64,000 bases of DNA from Pseudofrankia inefficax (GCF_000166135.1 NC_014666.1:8751782-8815781), one strand, 5' to 3'; positions 17,778 to 27,054 are shown, counted from the first letter of the stretch. Notes: generated by a model not told the origin, from the sequence alone. Made by a program: numbers and translations.

Positions 17778-18598
17778 GGCTCTTCCTCTGCTCCGATCAG
17801 GCATCTGGACGACAAGGAGTCGCGCCGCGGCGCGCGAAAGGCGGTAGTCCGTGTCGTTGACCACTGGCGCCGAGAAGCGAGGACGACCACAGAATCGTCC
17901 GCACGCCGGCTAACGGCGGCTGCCTTATGGGCAGGACCCCTGGACGCCGAATACGGGCGCAAGAAAAGCCGCGCGCGATCTCCTGAAAGGGTCCGCCACG
18001 AGGTTCAGCGCCTGTGCTGTCGAGCGGGTGAGACGTGCGTTGGATTGATCACGCAGGCACGCACGGACCTGTCACGACCTCCCGACCAGAGCCTGGAGCC
18101 GTGTGCAAATTGCGACAAACTCACATGAGGCAGAACTATGCGCACCCGGACCATCGCTGTCAACCAGTCGCCAACATCGCCGACTGCTACTTTCTGTGGT
18201 CGGGTCCGTCTCGCGGTGGGCCGCTCACGCCGCAGGCGCCTGAGCAGGGACCTTGCGACCAAGACGCTCACCGACTGTGATTCACGACCGGTTGGCGCTC
18301 ACAATCAGCTACTTGATGCGCCGCTAGCTCGCTAACGGTGGCCCGCAGCCAGCTACCGTGCGTCATAAACCCAGGCAGATCGCGCCCGGAACGTGCGCCG
18401 GAAACTGATCAGGAGAAAATTGCAGATACGGCTTGCGCCCGACCCGGTGACCGCTGCTATGTTGCGTCCTGCTGCCCCTACCTCAGCCCACGGATGGACG
18501 CACCCTGTTCCGGGAACCCGCGCCCGGACTCTGAAAGAGGCCACCGTCGGTGGGTCTGTTTCAGGATGCGTTCCGCCTGCTCTCGCGTTGGAGCGTCC
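17778..18598. other. Gene-free, relatively AT-rich spacer
   Basis: The spacer between the divergently transcribed secreted-protein gene and the ACP-GNAT gene. Base composition is visibly less GC-rich than the surroundings (for example 18101-18420), which fits promoters on both sides or recent acquisition. I see no convincing coding frame, RNA gene or long repeat in it. Confidence 0.5.
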
Positions 18599-19441
18599 GT
18601 GCTCAGTGAACTGCAATACAACGTCATCCAGGATCTTTTAGCGAAGGTCCTGGATGTCGACCCCTCTATGGTCACACCGTCCACCCATCTCCGCGACGAG
18701 CTCTGCCTCGACTCGCTACAGCAGGTGGAACTGCAGGCCTGGCTCGCCGCCCGTGGGGTCGATCTCGCCGCGTTGCCGCCGGGCGGGCCGCAGACCGTCG
18801 GCGACGTACAGGCCCTCGTCGATGCCGTCGATGCCGTCGACGCCGCCCACGACGGGGGCCAGGCCCGGCAGGCGGCGTCGCTTCCAGGCCCAGCGTCCGG
18901 GCCCGCTCATCCGGTCCTGCACAGCGCACAGCTGGCGCTGCGTCCGGTCAGCCCCGAGTACGTGCCGTTCCTTTACGACCTGGCCACCCGTGAGGAGGTC
19001 GGCTGGCGCTGGCGGTTCCGCGGCGCGATCCCGGACATCGAGACGTTCCAGGCAGGGCTGCGGCAAGGCGCGCTGAGCCAGTTCGTGGTCGTCGTCGCCC
19101 CGAACGGCGAACCGGTCGGCACTGTGTCCTGTTACAACGCGGACCTGCATCGCGGCATCGCCTTCCTCGCCGCGGCCTTCGTCCCTGAGCACGTCGCCGG
19201 CGGAGTACCGATGACCGCCGTCGGGATGTTCCTGCGCTATCTGTTCCAGGTCTGGGACCTGCGAAAGATCTACATGGAGGTGCCGGACTTCAACTACACG
19301 CAGATCGCCAGCGGCGCCGGGAAGTACTTCGAGGTAGAAGGACATCTCCGGGAGCACAGCTACTACGACGGACGCTACTGGGACGAGTACATGCTGGCGA
19401 TCTACCGGCGTCACGTCGTGGATCCCCGGCCACGGCCCTGA
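18599..19441 (+). CDS. ACP-GNAT fusion protein
   Basis: A 280-residue protein starting at GTG 18599, with GGAG seven bases upstream; the frame further up has no family similarity. Residues 1-75 are an acyl/peptidyl carrier domain with the attachment serine Ser39 in LCLDSLQQVEL. An Ala-rich linker follows, and residues about 105-275 are a GNAT acyltransferase of the RimJ/RimL shape (LALRPVSPEYVPFLYDLA, then PVGTVSCYN). A carrier fused to a GNAT suggests that the acyl donor is the fused carrier rather than CoA. A FAAL and a second ACP lie 5 kb away on the other strand. The acceptor amine is unknown. Confidence 0.85.
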   Translation: MLSELQYNVIQDLLAKVLDVDPSMVTPSTHLRDELCLDSLQQVELQAWLAARGVDLAALPPGGPQTVGDVQALVDAVDAVDAAHDGGQARQAASLPGPASGPAHPVLHSAQLALRPVSPEYVPFLYDLATREEVGWRWRFRGAIPDIETFQAGLRQGALSQFVVVVAPNGEPVGTVSCYNADLHRGIAFLAAAFVPEHVAGGVPMTAVGMFLRYLFQVWDLRKIYMEVPDFNYTQIASGAGKYFEVEGHLREHSYYDGRYWDEYMLAIYRRHVVDPRPRP

Positions 19442-19598
19442 TGCGACTCAGGACAGTCGGGCCGGGTCGACGCTGACCGGCGCGGAGCCTGTCGTCACCG
19501 ACTTCGTAGCGAGCGGTGCCGGTCCGACCACAGGGATACACTTTCACCTCAACGGCCTGTAGCTCCCACGAGCGACGGCGACGGGGGTTCTTGCGCCC

Positions 19599-19937
19599 AT
19601 GACACCCACCTCGAGGTGGAGCCAGGTCCGGACCGTCTTCTCGGTCGTCGTGGGTCCGCTCGCGAGCTTCTTCCTCACGGTGTACCTGCTGAAGTGGGCG
19701 GCGAAGCTCGACCGTCACTACATCGCCGACTGGGGCGGCCAGGTTGAGATCCGCACCCACGCCGGCCTGTTTGTGAAGATGGGCCTGCTGGGCGCACTGC
19801 CAGCGTGGGCAGGCGCGACGGCCGCGACCCGCGGAAAACGATGGGTCGGCATCCTGATCGGTCTCGGATGTTTCGCCGCCGGCTGCATCGGCGAGGCGGT
19901 CGTCACATATTTCTACAAACCCTGGTTCACCTTCTAG
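19599..19937 (+). CDS. Small hypothetical membrane protein
   Basis: A 112-residue protein with three hydrophobic helices: SVVVGPLASFFLTVYLLKWA near the N-terminus, a middle helix (MGLLGALPAWAGATAA) and a third (WVGILIGLGCFAAGCIGEAVV). It starts at ATG with GGGGG about ten bases upstream. It follows the ACP-GNAT gene by 157 bases on the same strand and could be coexpressed. No family recognised. Confidence 0.65.
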   Translation: MTPTSRWSQVRTVFSVVVGPLASFFLTVYLLKWAAKLDRHYIADWGGQVEIRTHAGLFVKMGLLGALPAWAGATAATRGKRWVGILIGLGCFAAGCIGEAVVTYFYKPWFTF

Positions 19938-20166
19938 GCGTTCCCGCGTGGCCTGGCGACACGACCACGTCTAGACGTCGATGAGCGCGGCCGCCCACGG
20001 GCTCGGCATCGAGAACAGCCTCCGGGCACCTTCGAGCGCGCTCGCTGGAGCAGGTTTCGGGTGTTTCACGTCCAACCACCTTCGTATTCCGCCCGGCGAG
20101 GCATGGTCCCGTCCGCGCGCTTCAGCGTCGGACGTCGCAGGAAAACCGCCGAAGAAGGGAAATGAC

Positions 20167-20664
20167 TTGAACCGAAGAAATCTGGCCACCGGAGCCGTGC
20201 TCACGGCCCTGCTCCCCGTGGCGACAGCCGTCACCGGCTGGTCAAGCACAGCACAGGCGACGACCGCGGACGACTGCGGCTCCGACCTCAAGACGCTCTA
20301 CCACACAAACATGACCTACTGGTACACCGACACCAACGGGAAAGAACAGCAGGTCACGAGCGACGTCGCCGGGTGGGTCGAGCTACGGAAGAGCCACTGC
20401 GGGGTGAAGGCATACGTCTCGCTGACCGGTGGCACCCACTTCACCGGCGGGGAGCTCACCGGACGAGTTTTCAGCTCGCCCGACGGCGGCGACGGCGCGA
20501 GCAACATCGACGAACAGATCTGCGGGTTGGACGGCGCCGTCCCAGGCGCCTGGTGCGCAACCGGTTTCATTTCCCCTGACGGTGTCTTCAGCCGGGCGGT
20601 GGGAAGGGTGGAGAACAACTACCCCGTCACTCACGGATACGCGGGGGAAACGCCGAGGTACTAG
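20167..20664 (+). CDS. Secreted protein of unknown function, paralogue 1
   Basis: A 165-residue exported protein from TTG 20167 (LNRRNLATGAVLTALLPVAT), preceded by GAAGGGAA. The first 32 residues form a Sec-type signal peptide ending in AQA-T. The mature part holds five cysteines (DDCGSD, SHCGVKA, QICGLDG, GAWCATG) and conserved LKTLYHTNMTYWYTD and AYVSLTGG segments. The next gene is a clear paralogue, 166 bases downstream. No known domain recognised; cysteine pairs and the small beta-rich look suggest a compact disulfide-bonded extracellular protein. Confidence 0.8.
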   Translation: MNRRNLATGAVLTALLPVATAVTGWSSTAQATTADDCGSDLKTLYHTNMTYWYTDTNGKEQQVTSDVAGWVELRKSHCGVKAYVSLTGGTHFTGGELTGRVFSSPDGGDGASNIDEQICGLDGAVPGAWCATGFISPDGVFSRAVGRVENNYPVTHGYAGETPRY

Positions 20665-20830
20665 TGGGTCCGGACGCGTCGCCGCGACAGCCCTCGCTGC
20701 TCCCTCCCTTGGTAGAAGGATTTCCCAGCCGTCGGATGGCCGTCCGCCGGATCTTCGGGGGCGGTCCAGCCGGCATCCGCACGCACACGGGCGTCATCTC
20801 CATGAAGAACCCGCACGAAGGGACTGGAAC

Positions 20831-21325
20831 GTGAATCGAAAAAGGCTGGCCACCAGCGCCGTGCTCACGGCCTTGGTTCCCGCGGCCACCGCGATCACCA
20901 GTTGGTCCAGCACTGCGCAGGCGACGACGACTGACTGCAGTGACGGATTGAAGACCCTGTACCACACGAACCTGACCTACTGGTACACCGACAGCAACGG
21001 CAAGACCCAGTACGACACGAACGACGTCGCGGGTTGGGTCGAACTCCGCAAGAGCAGCTGTGGCGTCAAGGCGTACGTCTCACTCACCGGCGGATCACAC
21101 TTCCACGGCGGCGAGCTGACTGGCAGAGTAGCGAATTCTGCGGACGGCAGCGATGGCGCTAGCAACGTCTATGGAGACGTCTGCGGAATGGACGGCGCCA
21201 CCACCGGCAGTTGGTGCGCCACGGGCTTCATCCCGTACACCGGCCTCCTGAACTGGGCGACCGGGAGCCTGGAGAACGACTACCCGGCGACTCACGGGTA
21301 TTACCATCGGACTCCGCTGTACTAG
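20831..21325 (+). CDS. Secreted protein of unknown function, paralogue 2
   Basis: A 164-residue tandem paralogue of the preceding gene, from GTG 20831 (MNRKRLATSAVLTALVPAAT) with AAGGGA upstream. Signal peptide, cysteines (TDCSDG, SSCGVKA, DVCGMDG, GSWCATG) and the blocks DVAGWVELRKS, CGVKAYVSLTGG, GGELTGRV and THGY are shared. Differences cluster between the blocks, so the copies have diverged since an old duplication. A bidirectional hairpin (21354-21389) ends the transcript 29 bases later. Confidence 0.8.
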   Translation: MNRKRLATSAVLTALVPAATAITSWSSTAQATTTDCSDGLKTLYHTNLTYWYTDSNGKTQYDTNDVAGWVELRKSSCGVKAYVSLTGGSHFHGGELTGRVANSADGSDGASNVYGDVCGMDGATTGSWCATGFIPYTGLLNWATGSLENDYPATHGYYHRTPLY

Positions 21326-21353
21326 AACCCGGAGCCCGACAGAAGATCACGCA

Positions 21354-21389
21354 AACGGGCCTGGCGGGGCTTCACCCGCCAGGCCCGTT
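21354..21389. terminator. Bidirectional hairpin terminator
   Basis: Arms 21354-21368 and 21375-21389 pair perfectly over 15 bases around loop GCTTCA. It lies between the second secreted-protein gene (plus) and the 3' end of ponA (minus), with AA and TT flanks on both sides, so it can end transcription from both directions. Confidence 0.85.
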
Positions 21390-21413
21390 CCACGTCGCGC
21401 TTACCTCAGGACG

Positions 21414-24400
21414 CTAACCGGATGAAATCCCAAGGAGCCCGGATTTTCGGCTCGTGGGCGTCGGTGCTGGTGTCGGCGTCGGTGGTCTGCCACCCCCGCC
21501 GCCGGAGCCGTTGCCGTTCCCACCGCCACTGGTACTGCTCGTGGTGCCGTGGCTCTGGTTGATACCCCAGCTGGCGAGCGGGTTCCACGGGGTGTTCGAG
21601 GGCTGGTCGAAGAGGTTGCCCGGGTCGGACGTCGTGGTGGGCGTCGGGCTCGGCGTGTCGGTCGGGGTGAAGTTCTGGATCGTCCCGCCGTAGACCGGCG
21701 GCGGGAACTGCTTGACCGGCTGGTCCTTGAGCGCGGCGGTCATGAACTTGTTCCAGATCTTCGCCGGAAGCCCACCGCCGTAGACCTTGCCGCCGGGCGC
21801 GGTCGGGATACCGGTCAGGGCCTCGCCAGGAAGAGGTACCGGTGGATTCTTGGTGTTGTCCATCTTCGCCTGGTCCCGGAACATGTCCACGCAGGCTGTC
21901 AGCTGCCCGGGGGTGAAGCCACAGAACCAGGCGCTCTGGTAGTCCTGCACCGTGCCGGTCTTGCCCGCGGACGGCCTCCCGGTCAGCGCCGAACTCGCGG
22001 CCGTCCCCTTGGGCTTGAGCACCGACTGGAGCGCGTAGCTGGCGTCGGCGACCACACCGGACTCCAGCACCTTCTTCGCCTCCGGCTGCCCCTGGTAGAT
22101 CAGGTGGCTCGAGCCGTTCAGCACCTTGTCGACGATGTGTGGAGTCGTCCGGTACCCACCGCTGGCGACCGTGTTGTAGACGGACGCCATCTGGATGGGA
22201 TGGATGTAGTCCTCACCAAGCGTGATACCCGCCTGCTCGGCGAGGTCATCCGAGATTCCGAGGTTCTTCGCCATCGCGACGACCTTCGAGACGCCCAGGC
22301 CGGGGCCGCCGATGTTGAAGCCCAGCGGCACGTAGACCGTGTTCAACGACTGGCCGGTCGCGTCGATCAGGTTCGCGGACGCCGTGCGGGCGTCGCCCTC
22401 GTCATTGTGAATGATGTAGTTGTTGCCGTTTGTCCCAGGCAGCTTCTGCGGGTCGGACGCGTCGAACGTCGAGTTCAGGTTGTAGCCGTTCGACAGCGCG
22501 GTCAACAGGGTGACTGTCTTGAACGTCGATCCGGACGGAATCGTCTGGTAGGAGATGTTGTCCGTATAAGAACTGTAGTTCGGGTCGGGACTTTGCGGAT
22601 TCTTCCCGTATTGGGAGCCGCCGTACCAGGCCAGCACCTTCCCGGTCGCCGGGTCAAGCGCCACGAGTCCGGTTTTCAGGTTCGTGATCGGGTTCGGGTA
22701 GACGGGCCCGATGACACTGTTCACCGCGGCGACGGCGGCCTGTTGGCGACCGGCGTCGATCGTCGTGGTGATTCTCAGTCCGCCGGTTTCTATCTGTTGC
22801 TCCGAGATCCCGTGGTCTTTCAGCTCGGCGATCACCTCGTCCTGGATGTACCTGTTCTGCACATCGGTCGTGCTCGACGAGCTGGTTGTCACGGGCTTCA
22901 CCGCCGCCAGCGGGTAGTCCGGCACCGACGTCAGCCACTTTTCGGAGATCATCGTGTTGATGACCTCCTTCCACCGCGTCTTCGACGCGTCCAGATGGAC
23001 TGTCGGGTCGAGGTAGTTCGGCTGGCGGATCAGGCCGGCGAGGACCGCGCCCTGCGCGGCCGTCAACTGGCTCGGCGGAATACCGAAATACGCCTCGGAC
23101 GCGGCGTCGATGCCGTAGGAGTTCCGGCCGAAGTAGATCGTGTTGAGATAGAACTCCAGGATCTGGTCCTTGGAGTACTTGTGTGACAGCTTGACCGAGA
23201 TCACGATCTCCTTGATCTTCCGGGAGAACGTGCGGTCCTGCGTCAGGTAGGCGTTCTTGACGTACTGCTGCGTGATCGTCGAGGCACCCTGCTGCACGCT
23301 GCCGCTCTTCACGTTGACCAGCATGGCGCGGGCGATGCCGCGGTAGGAGATACCCGGCTCGTTGTAGAAGTTCTTGTCCTCGGCGGCGAGCACGGCCTGC
23401 TGCGCCGGCTTGGACACCTCCGACAACGCGACATTGTGGCGGTTGACACCCTGCGTGCGGGCGAGTTCGGTGTTCCCGTCGGAGAAGTAGATGACCGAGC
23501 TCTGGTCGGTCTTGATCGACTCCGGCAGCGGCACTTTGGTCGCGGCGTACAGGATCGCGCAGCCGGCGACGAACAGCAGGAAGGTGCCGAGCGAGCCGAA
23601 GATGACCAGGCGTCGCATCCACAGCGGCCGTTCCCGCCAGATCCGCGGACCGTGCGTGCCGACCTTGCGGCCGGGACGGGCGGGGCCGTCGGGTGCCGCG
23701 TTGGGGTCGTTCGGCCCGCCGGGTCGCCGATGGCCGCCGGGGCCGGTCGGCCTGCGGGGGGCCAGGGCGGCACCGTCGGCGCCGACGCGACGGTAGGTGG
23801 TGGCGTTCTCGTCGCGGTCGCGTACCTCGATCTTGCTGAGCGCGGCCTGGTCGACGGTGTCGTAGACGGCGTCGCGCTCGGCCGGGTGCAGGGGACGCCG
23901 GCCTCGGTCGGAGACGCCACGGCTACGGTCGGAGACGCCACGGCCCCGGTCGCCGATCGCCATGGTGCCGGTGACCCCGCCGCCGGCGCGCGCGCCGGTC
24001 GGGCCGGCGGGGCGGCCGGTGCCCGTGCGCGGGCCGCTCGGCCGGGCGGTGGTAGCGCCTGTCGCGCCAGTCCGGTTGGCGGTGGCCCGCGGATGGTAGG
24101 AAGGCCGGTCGGTCGGCGGAACACCGTCATCGGCGGCGGGACGCGCACCGGTCCGGTCGCCACGGCCGGCGGTCGGACGGGCACCGGTGGCCCCGGTGGC
24201 CCCACCTGGGCGCGGACCGCGCCCGGCTACCGGCCGCTCACCGCGGTCGGCGACCGGCCGATCGGGCCGCCCGCCGCGGTCGGCGCTTGGCCGCGCGGCG
24301 CGACCGGTGGCGTCGTCGGCCGGCCACTCGGGCCGGTCGTGGCGACCGGGCCGCGGGCCGCTCGGGCGCCCCCGGTTGTCGTCCAGGTCCTCAAAGCCGC

Positions 24401-24506
24401 GCGGCGCGCCACCCGGGGGCGTCGGACGCCGCCGGGGTGGTTCCTGATCATTCGGCAGGCTCAAAGCCGTCCCGTCCTTCCCGCACCGCGACCAGGACTG
24501 GGACAA
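21414..24506 (-). CDS. ponA: Class A penicillin-binding protein (PonA1-like)
   Basis: A bifunctional glycosyltransferase/transpeptidase that polymerises and crosslinks peptidoglycan. Up to 1030 residues: a disordered Arg/Gly/Pro/Asp-rich cytoplasmic arm (about 1-290), one transmembrane helix (near 296-318), a GT51 domain with AAEDKNFY and GASTITQQYVKNAY, and a transpeptidase with SGSTFK (SxxK), SLN and AGKTGT. The C-terminus is Pro/Thr/Ser- and Gly-rich without PASTA repeats. The start is uncertain: TTG 24506 overlaps a TATATT that could be a -10 element, so TTG 24464 (LPNDQEPPRR) may be real. Gene order padR-ino1-ponA agrees with other actinobacteria. Confidence 0.95.
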   Translation of the reverse strand: MSQSWSRCGKDGTALSLPNDQEPPRRRPTPPGGAPRGFEDLDDNRGRPSGPRPGRHDRPEWPADDATGRAARPSADRGGRPDRPVADRGERPVAGRGPRPGGATGATGARPTAGRGDRTGARPAADDGVPPTDRPSYHPRATANRTGATGATTARPSGPRTGTGRPAGPTGARAGGGVTGTMAIGDRGRGVSDRSRGVSDRGRRPLHPAERDAVYDTVDQAALSKIEVRDRDENATTYRRVGADGAALAPRRPTGPGGHRRPGGPNDPNAAPDGPARPGRKVGTHGPRIWRERPLWMRRLVIFGSLGTFLLFVAGCAILYAATKVPLPESIKTDQSSVIYFSDGNTELARTQGVNRHNVALSEVSKPAQQAVLAAEDKNFYNEPGISYRGIARAMLVNVKSGSVQQGASTITQQYVKNAYLTQDRTFSRKIKEIVISVKLSHKYSKDQILEFYLNTIYFGRNSYGIDAASEAYFGIPPSQLTAAQGAVLAGLIRQPNYLDPTVHLDASKTRWKEVINTMISEKWLTSVPDYPLAAVKPVTTSSSSTTDVQNRYIQDEVIAELKDHGISEQQIETGGLRITTTIDAGRQQAAVAAVNSVIGPVYPNPITNLKTGLVALDPATGKVLAWYGGSQYGKNPQSPDPNYSSYTDNISYQTIPSGSTFKTVTLLTALSNGYNLNSTFDASDPQKLPGTNGNNYIIHNDEGDARTASANLIDATGQSLNTVYVPLGFNIGGPGLGVSKVVAMAKNLGISDDLAEQAGITLGEDYIHPIQMASVYNTVASGGYRTTPHIVDKVLNGSSHLIYQGQPEAKKVLESGVVADASYALQSVLKPKGTAASSALTGRPSAGKTGTVQDYQSAWFCGFTPGQLTACVDMFRDQAKMDNTKNPPVPLPGEALTGIPTAPGGKVYGGGLPAKIWNKFMTAALKDQPVKQFPPPVYGGTIQNFTPTDTPSPTPTTTSDPGNLFDQPSNTPWNPLASWGINQSHGTTSSTSGGGNGNGSGGGGGRPPTPTPAPTPTSRKSGLLGISSG

Positions 24507-24802
24507 TATAGACAGTTCGGTCGCGTTCGGTACATGGCAACCCAGGGTCTCATGTCGAGACGCAGCCCCGACCAGCGCCCCTGGGTAACCCCTTTTGCAT
24601 CTACAGCGTTGTCGGGTCCAGGCGTTTCGTCACAGTCCGTTCCGGGTGGTTGCGACGGTTCGACGCCGCCCACCGTCAGGAACCCCAACGGACCGCGACT
24701 CCGGGCGGAGCCATCGCGACCAGGCGGAGACTGCCTGATAGCTGGACGCCCGGGATGCGCCGCGGGTTGCGCGGGAACGCCGCGCCGACCAGGCCCGACA
24801 CA
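24507..24802. promoter_or_regulatory. ponA upstream region
   Basis: No gene seen. On the minus strand TATATT occurs just at the first possible ponA start codon and resembles a -10 hexamer; a clear -35 at the right distance is not visible. The rest is plain GC-rich sequence leading to the ino1 terminator. Confidence 0.35.
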
Positions 24803-24846
24803 CGACGAGGGTCGGGCAACCCCCTCCGGTTGCCCGACCCTCGTCG
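24803..24846. terminator. 19-bp perfect hairpin downstream of ino1
   Basis: Arms 24803-24821 and 24828-24846 pair perfectly over 19 bases around loop CCCTCC. It starts 31 bases past the ino1 stop on the minus strand and separates ino1 from ponA. Confidence 0.85.
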
Positions 24847-24876
24847 CTGTGCGTACTCAGGAGTGCGCGAGGACGA

Positions 24877-25950
24877 CTACTCCTCGCCGCGGATGAAGGC
24901 CTCGACCTTGTCGCGGCACACGCTGTCGCGGTACTGCTCCGGCGGGGACTTCATGAAGTAGCTCGACGCCGACAGGATCGGGCCGCCGATGCCGCGGTCC
25001 AGCGCGATCTTGGCGCAGCGGACCGCGTCGATGACCACACCGGCGCTGTTCGGGGAGTCCCAGACCTCGAGCTTGTACTCCAGGCTCAGCGGGACGTCAC
25101 CGAACGCGCGGCCCTCGAGCCGGACGAACGCCCACTTGCGGTCGTCCAGCCAGGCGACGTAGTCCGACGGGCCGATGTGCACGTTGCGGGCGCCCATGTC
25201 GTGCGACACCTGCGAGGTGACGGCCTGGGTCTTGGAGATCTTCTTGGACTCCAGCCGGTCGCGCTCCAGCATGTTCTTGAAGTCCATGTTGCCGCCGACG
25301 TTGAGCTGCATCGTGCGGTCCAGGATGACGCCCCGGTCCTCGAACAGCTTCGCCAGCACCCGGTGGGTGATGGTGGCGCCGACCTGCGACTTGATGTCGT
25401 CACCGACGATCGGCACGCCGGCGGCGCGGAACTTCTCGGCCCACTCGGGCACGCCGGCGATGAAGACCGGCAGGCAGTTGACGAAGCCGACGCCCGCGTC
25501 GATCGCGCACTGGGCGTAGAACTTCGCGGCGTCCTCGGAGCCGACCGGCAGGTAGCAGACCACGACGTCGGCCCGGGTCTCCCGCAGGATCGCGACGACG
25601 TCCACCGGCTCCTCGTCGGACTCCTCGACGGTCTCCCGGTAGTACTTGCCGAAGCCGTCGTAGGTGTGGCCGCGAGCGACGGTCACCCCGGTCGGCGGGA
25701 CGTCAGCGATCTTGATGGTGTTGTTCTCGCTGGCGCCGATGGCCTCGGCCAGGTCACGGCCGACCTTCTTCGCGTCGATGTCGAACGCGGCGACGAACTC
25801 GATGTCGGAGACGTGGTAGTCGCCGAGCTGGACGTGCATGAGCCCAGGTACCTGGTCGGACGGGTCGGCGCTGCGGTAGTACTCGACCCCCTGGACGAGA
25901 GACGCGGCGCAGTTGCCAACGCCGACGATGGCGACACGTACCGAACCCAT
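24877..25950 (-). CDS. ino1: Inositol-3-phosphate synthase
   Basis: A 357-residue enzyme of the short actinobacterial/archaeal type. It converts glucose 6-phosphate to 1L-myo-inositol 1-phosphate with bound NAD, the first step to phosphatidylinositol and mycothiol. The Rossmann motif is [13 protein letters not shown]; the conserved [21 protein letters not shown] and [10 protein letters not shown] segments are all present. Start ATG 25950 has AAAGGAG upstream. It lies 76 bases downstream of padR on the same strand, as in other actinobacteria. Confidence 0.97.
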   Translation of the reverse strand: MGSVRVAIVGVGNCAASLVQGVEYYRSADPSDQVPGLMHVQLGDYHVSDIEFVAAFDIDAKKVGRDLAEAIGASENNTIKIADVPPTGVTVARGHTYDGFGKYYRETVEESDEEPVDVVAILRETRADVVVCYLPVGSEDAAKFYAQCAIDAGVGFVNCLPVFIAGVPEWAEKFRAAGVPIVGDDIKSQVGATITHRVLAKLFEDRGVILDRTMQLNVGGNMDFKNMLERDRLESKKISKTQAVTSQVSHDMGARNVHIGPSDYVAWLDDRKWAFVRLEGRAFGDVPLSLEYKLEVWDSPNSAGVVIDAVRCAKIALDRGIGGPILSASSYFMKSPPEQYRDSVCRDKVEAFIRGEE

Positions 25951-26026
25951 GACGGTCTACTCCTTTAGTTACGCGGAATGCATGCGGGACAGTGGGCCAG
26001 CGGGGCGCCGCGTCAGTCTGCGGCGC

Positions 26027-26701
26027 TCACCGGGGCCCGGGGACCTCACCGTCGGGGTCCTGGGATGTTGCGGATGGTGCCGCGGGTGGCACCAATGGCC
26101 GAACTTCGGGCGGCCGAACAGTGGCCTGCGGCTGCGGCGCTGGCTCCGGCAAGCCGAGATCCGCCATACCGGGCTGACCGTGAGCGCGTTCCGTTTCGAT
26201 CAGCTCGGTGAGCCAACGGACCTCACGGTCGACGGACTCCAGCCCGTGACGCTGCAGCTCAAGGGTGTATGCGTCGAAGCGCTCCCGAGTGCGGGAAAGC
26301 GCCGAACGGACCTTCTCCCGCCGCTCCTCCAGCCGGGTGCGCCGGCCTTCGAGGATCCGCAGCCGCACCGCGGCGTCGGTCTTCCCGAAGAAGGCGAAGC
26401 GGACGCCGAACATCTCGTCTTCCCACGAGGCCGGGCCGCCCTCGCCGAGCAGCTCGGTGAGCCGTTCCTTCCCCTCCGCGGTGAGGGTGTAGACGACCCG
26501 GCTGCGCCCACCGATCCGGGAGGCCGCACCGGCGTCGTCGGCGGTGACGAAGCCCTCGGCCTGCAGCTTGCGCAGGAGCGGATACAGCGACCCGTAACTG
26601 AACCGGTGAAAGGCCCCAAGCACGGCCGCCAGCCGCTTGCGCAGCTCGTACCCGTGCATCGGGCTCTCGGAGAGGATGCCGAGCACCGCGAGCTCCAACA
26701 T
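26027..26701 (-). CDS. PadR-family transcriptional regulator
   Basis: A 224-residue regulator. ATG 26701 (MLELAVLGILSESPMHGYEL) is preferred over an upstream ATG because GGAGGGGAGGG lies at good spacing and the PadR winged helix starts here; the upstream ATG also falls inside the operator. The wing contains FSYGSLYPLLRKLQAEGFV, and the long C-terminal PadR_C part has coiled helices (LEERREKVRSALSRTRERFD). It is probably autoregulated through the tandem dyads at 26732-26784, and may control ino1 just downstream. Orthologue of the gene beside ino1 in mycobacteria. Ligand unknown. Confidence 0.92.
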   Translation of the reverse strand: MLELAVLGILSESPMHGYELRKRLAAVLGAFHRFSYGSLYPLLRKLQAEGFVTADDAGAASRIGGRSRVVYTLTAEGKERLTELLGEGGPASWEDEMFGVRFAFFGKTDAAVRLRILEGRRTRLEERREKVRSALSRTRERFDAYTLELQRHGLESVDREVRWLTELIETERAHGQPGMADLGLPEPAPQPQATVRPPEVRPLVPPAAPSATSQDPDGEVPGPR

Positions 26702-26731
26702 CGCGCCGCCCTCCCCTCCGCCCCGATGAAC

Positions 26732-26784
26732 CTCGATATGTCGTGCCAACATGTCGAGCCGACGTGTCGACGCAACATATCGAG
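26732..26784. promoter_or_regulatory. Tandem dyad operator, probably of PadR
   Basis: CTCGATATGT (26732-26741), 7-base spacer, ACATGTCGAG (26749-26758) is a dyad matching at 9 of 10 positions. A second weaker one has ACATATCGAG at 26775-26784 as its right half, with the same 7-base spacer and GACGTGT on the left. The two right halves are 26 bases apart. ATGT...ACAT is the usual PadR pattern. It sits 31 bases upstream of the padR start and could overlap its promoter. Confidence 0.7.
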
Positions 26785-27054
26785 CCGATACATCGACCTT
26801 AGACGACTCGGGACGACCATGGCAACAGGGGATGTCTCACTGGTGTCCGGACGGCGGCGCCGTGATGACCTTCCAGGCAGACGCCGCGTCGTCGCCAAGG
26901 CCACCACCCCCCGATCGCCAACCAGGCTCGGATCCGCGGAGCAGGACCGACCCGGATCGGTCGGGAAGCGCGCTGTCGGACAGTTCGCAACTCCGGGTGC
27001 AAAGGCGCCCGGAGCCGTCGAACGGGGGCTGCCAGGTCAGGGTGTGGCGGTACC

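Noticed and set aside
13570..19441. Classical polyketide or nonribosomal peptide cluster
   Set aside because: There is a FAAL and carrier domains but no ketosynthase, condensation or thioesterase module anywhere in the window.
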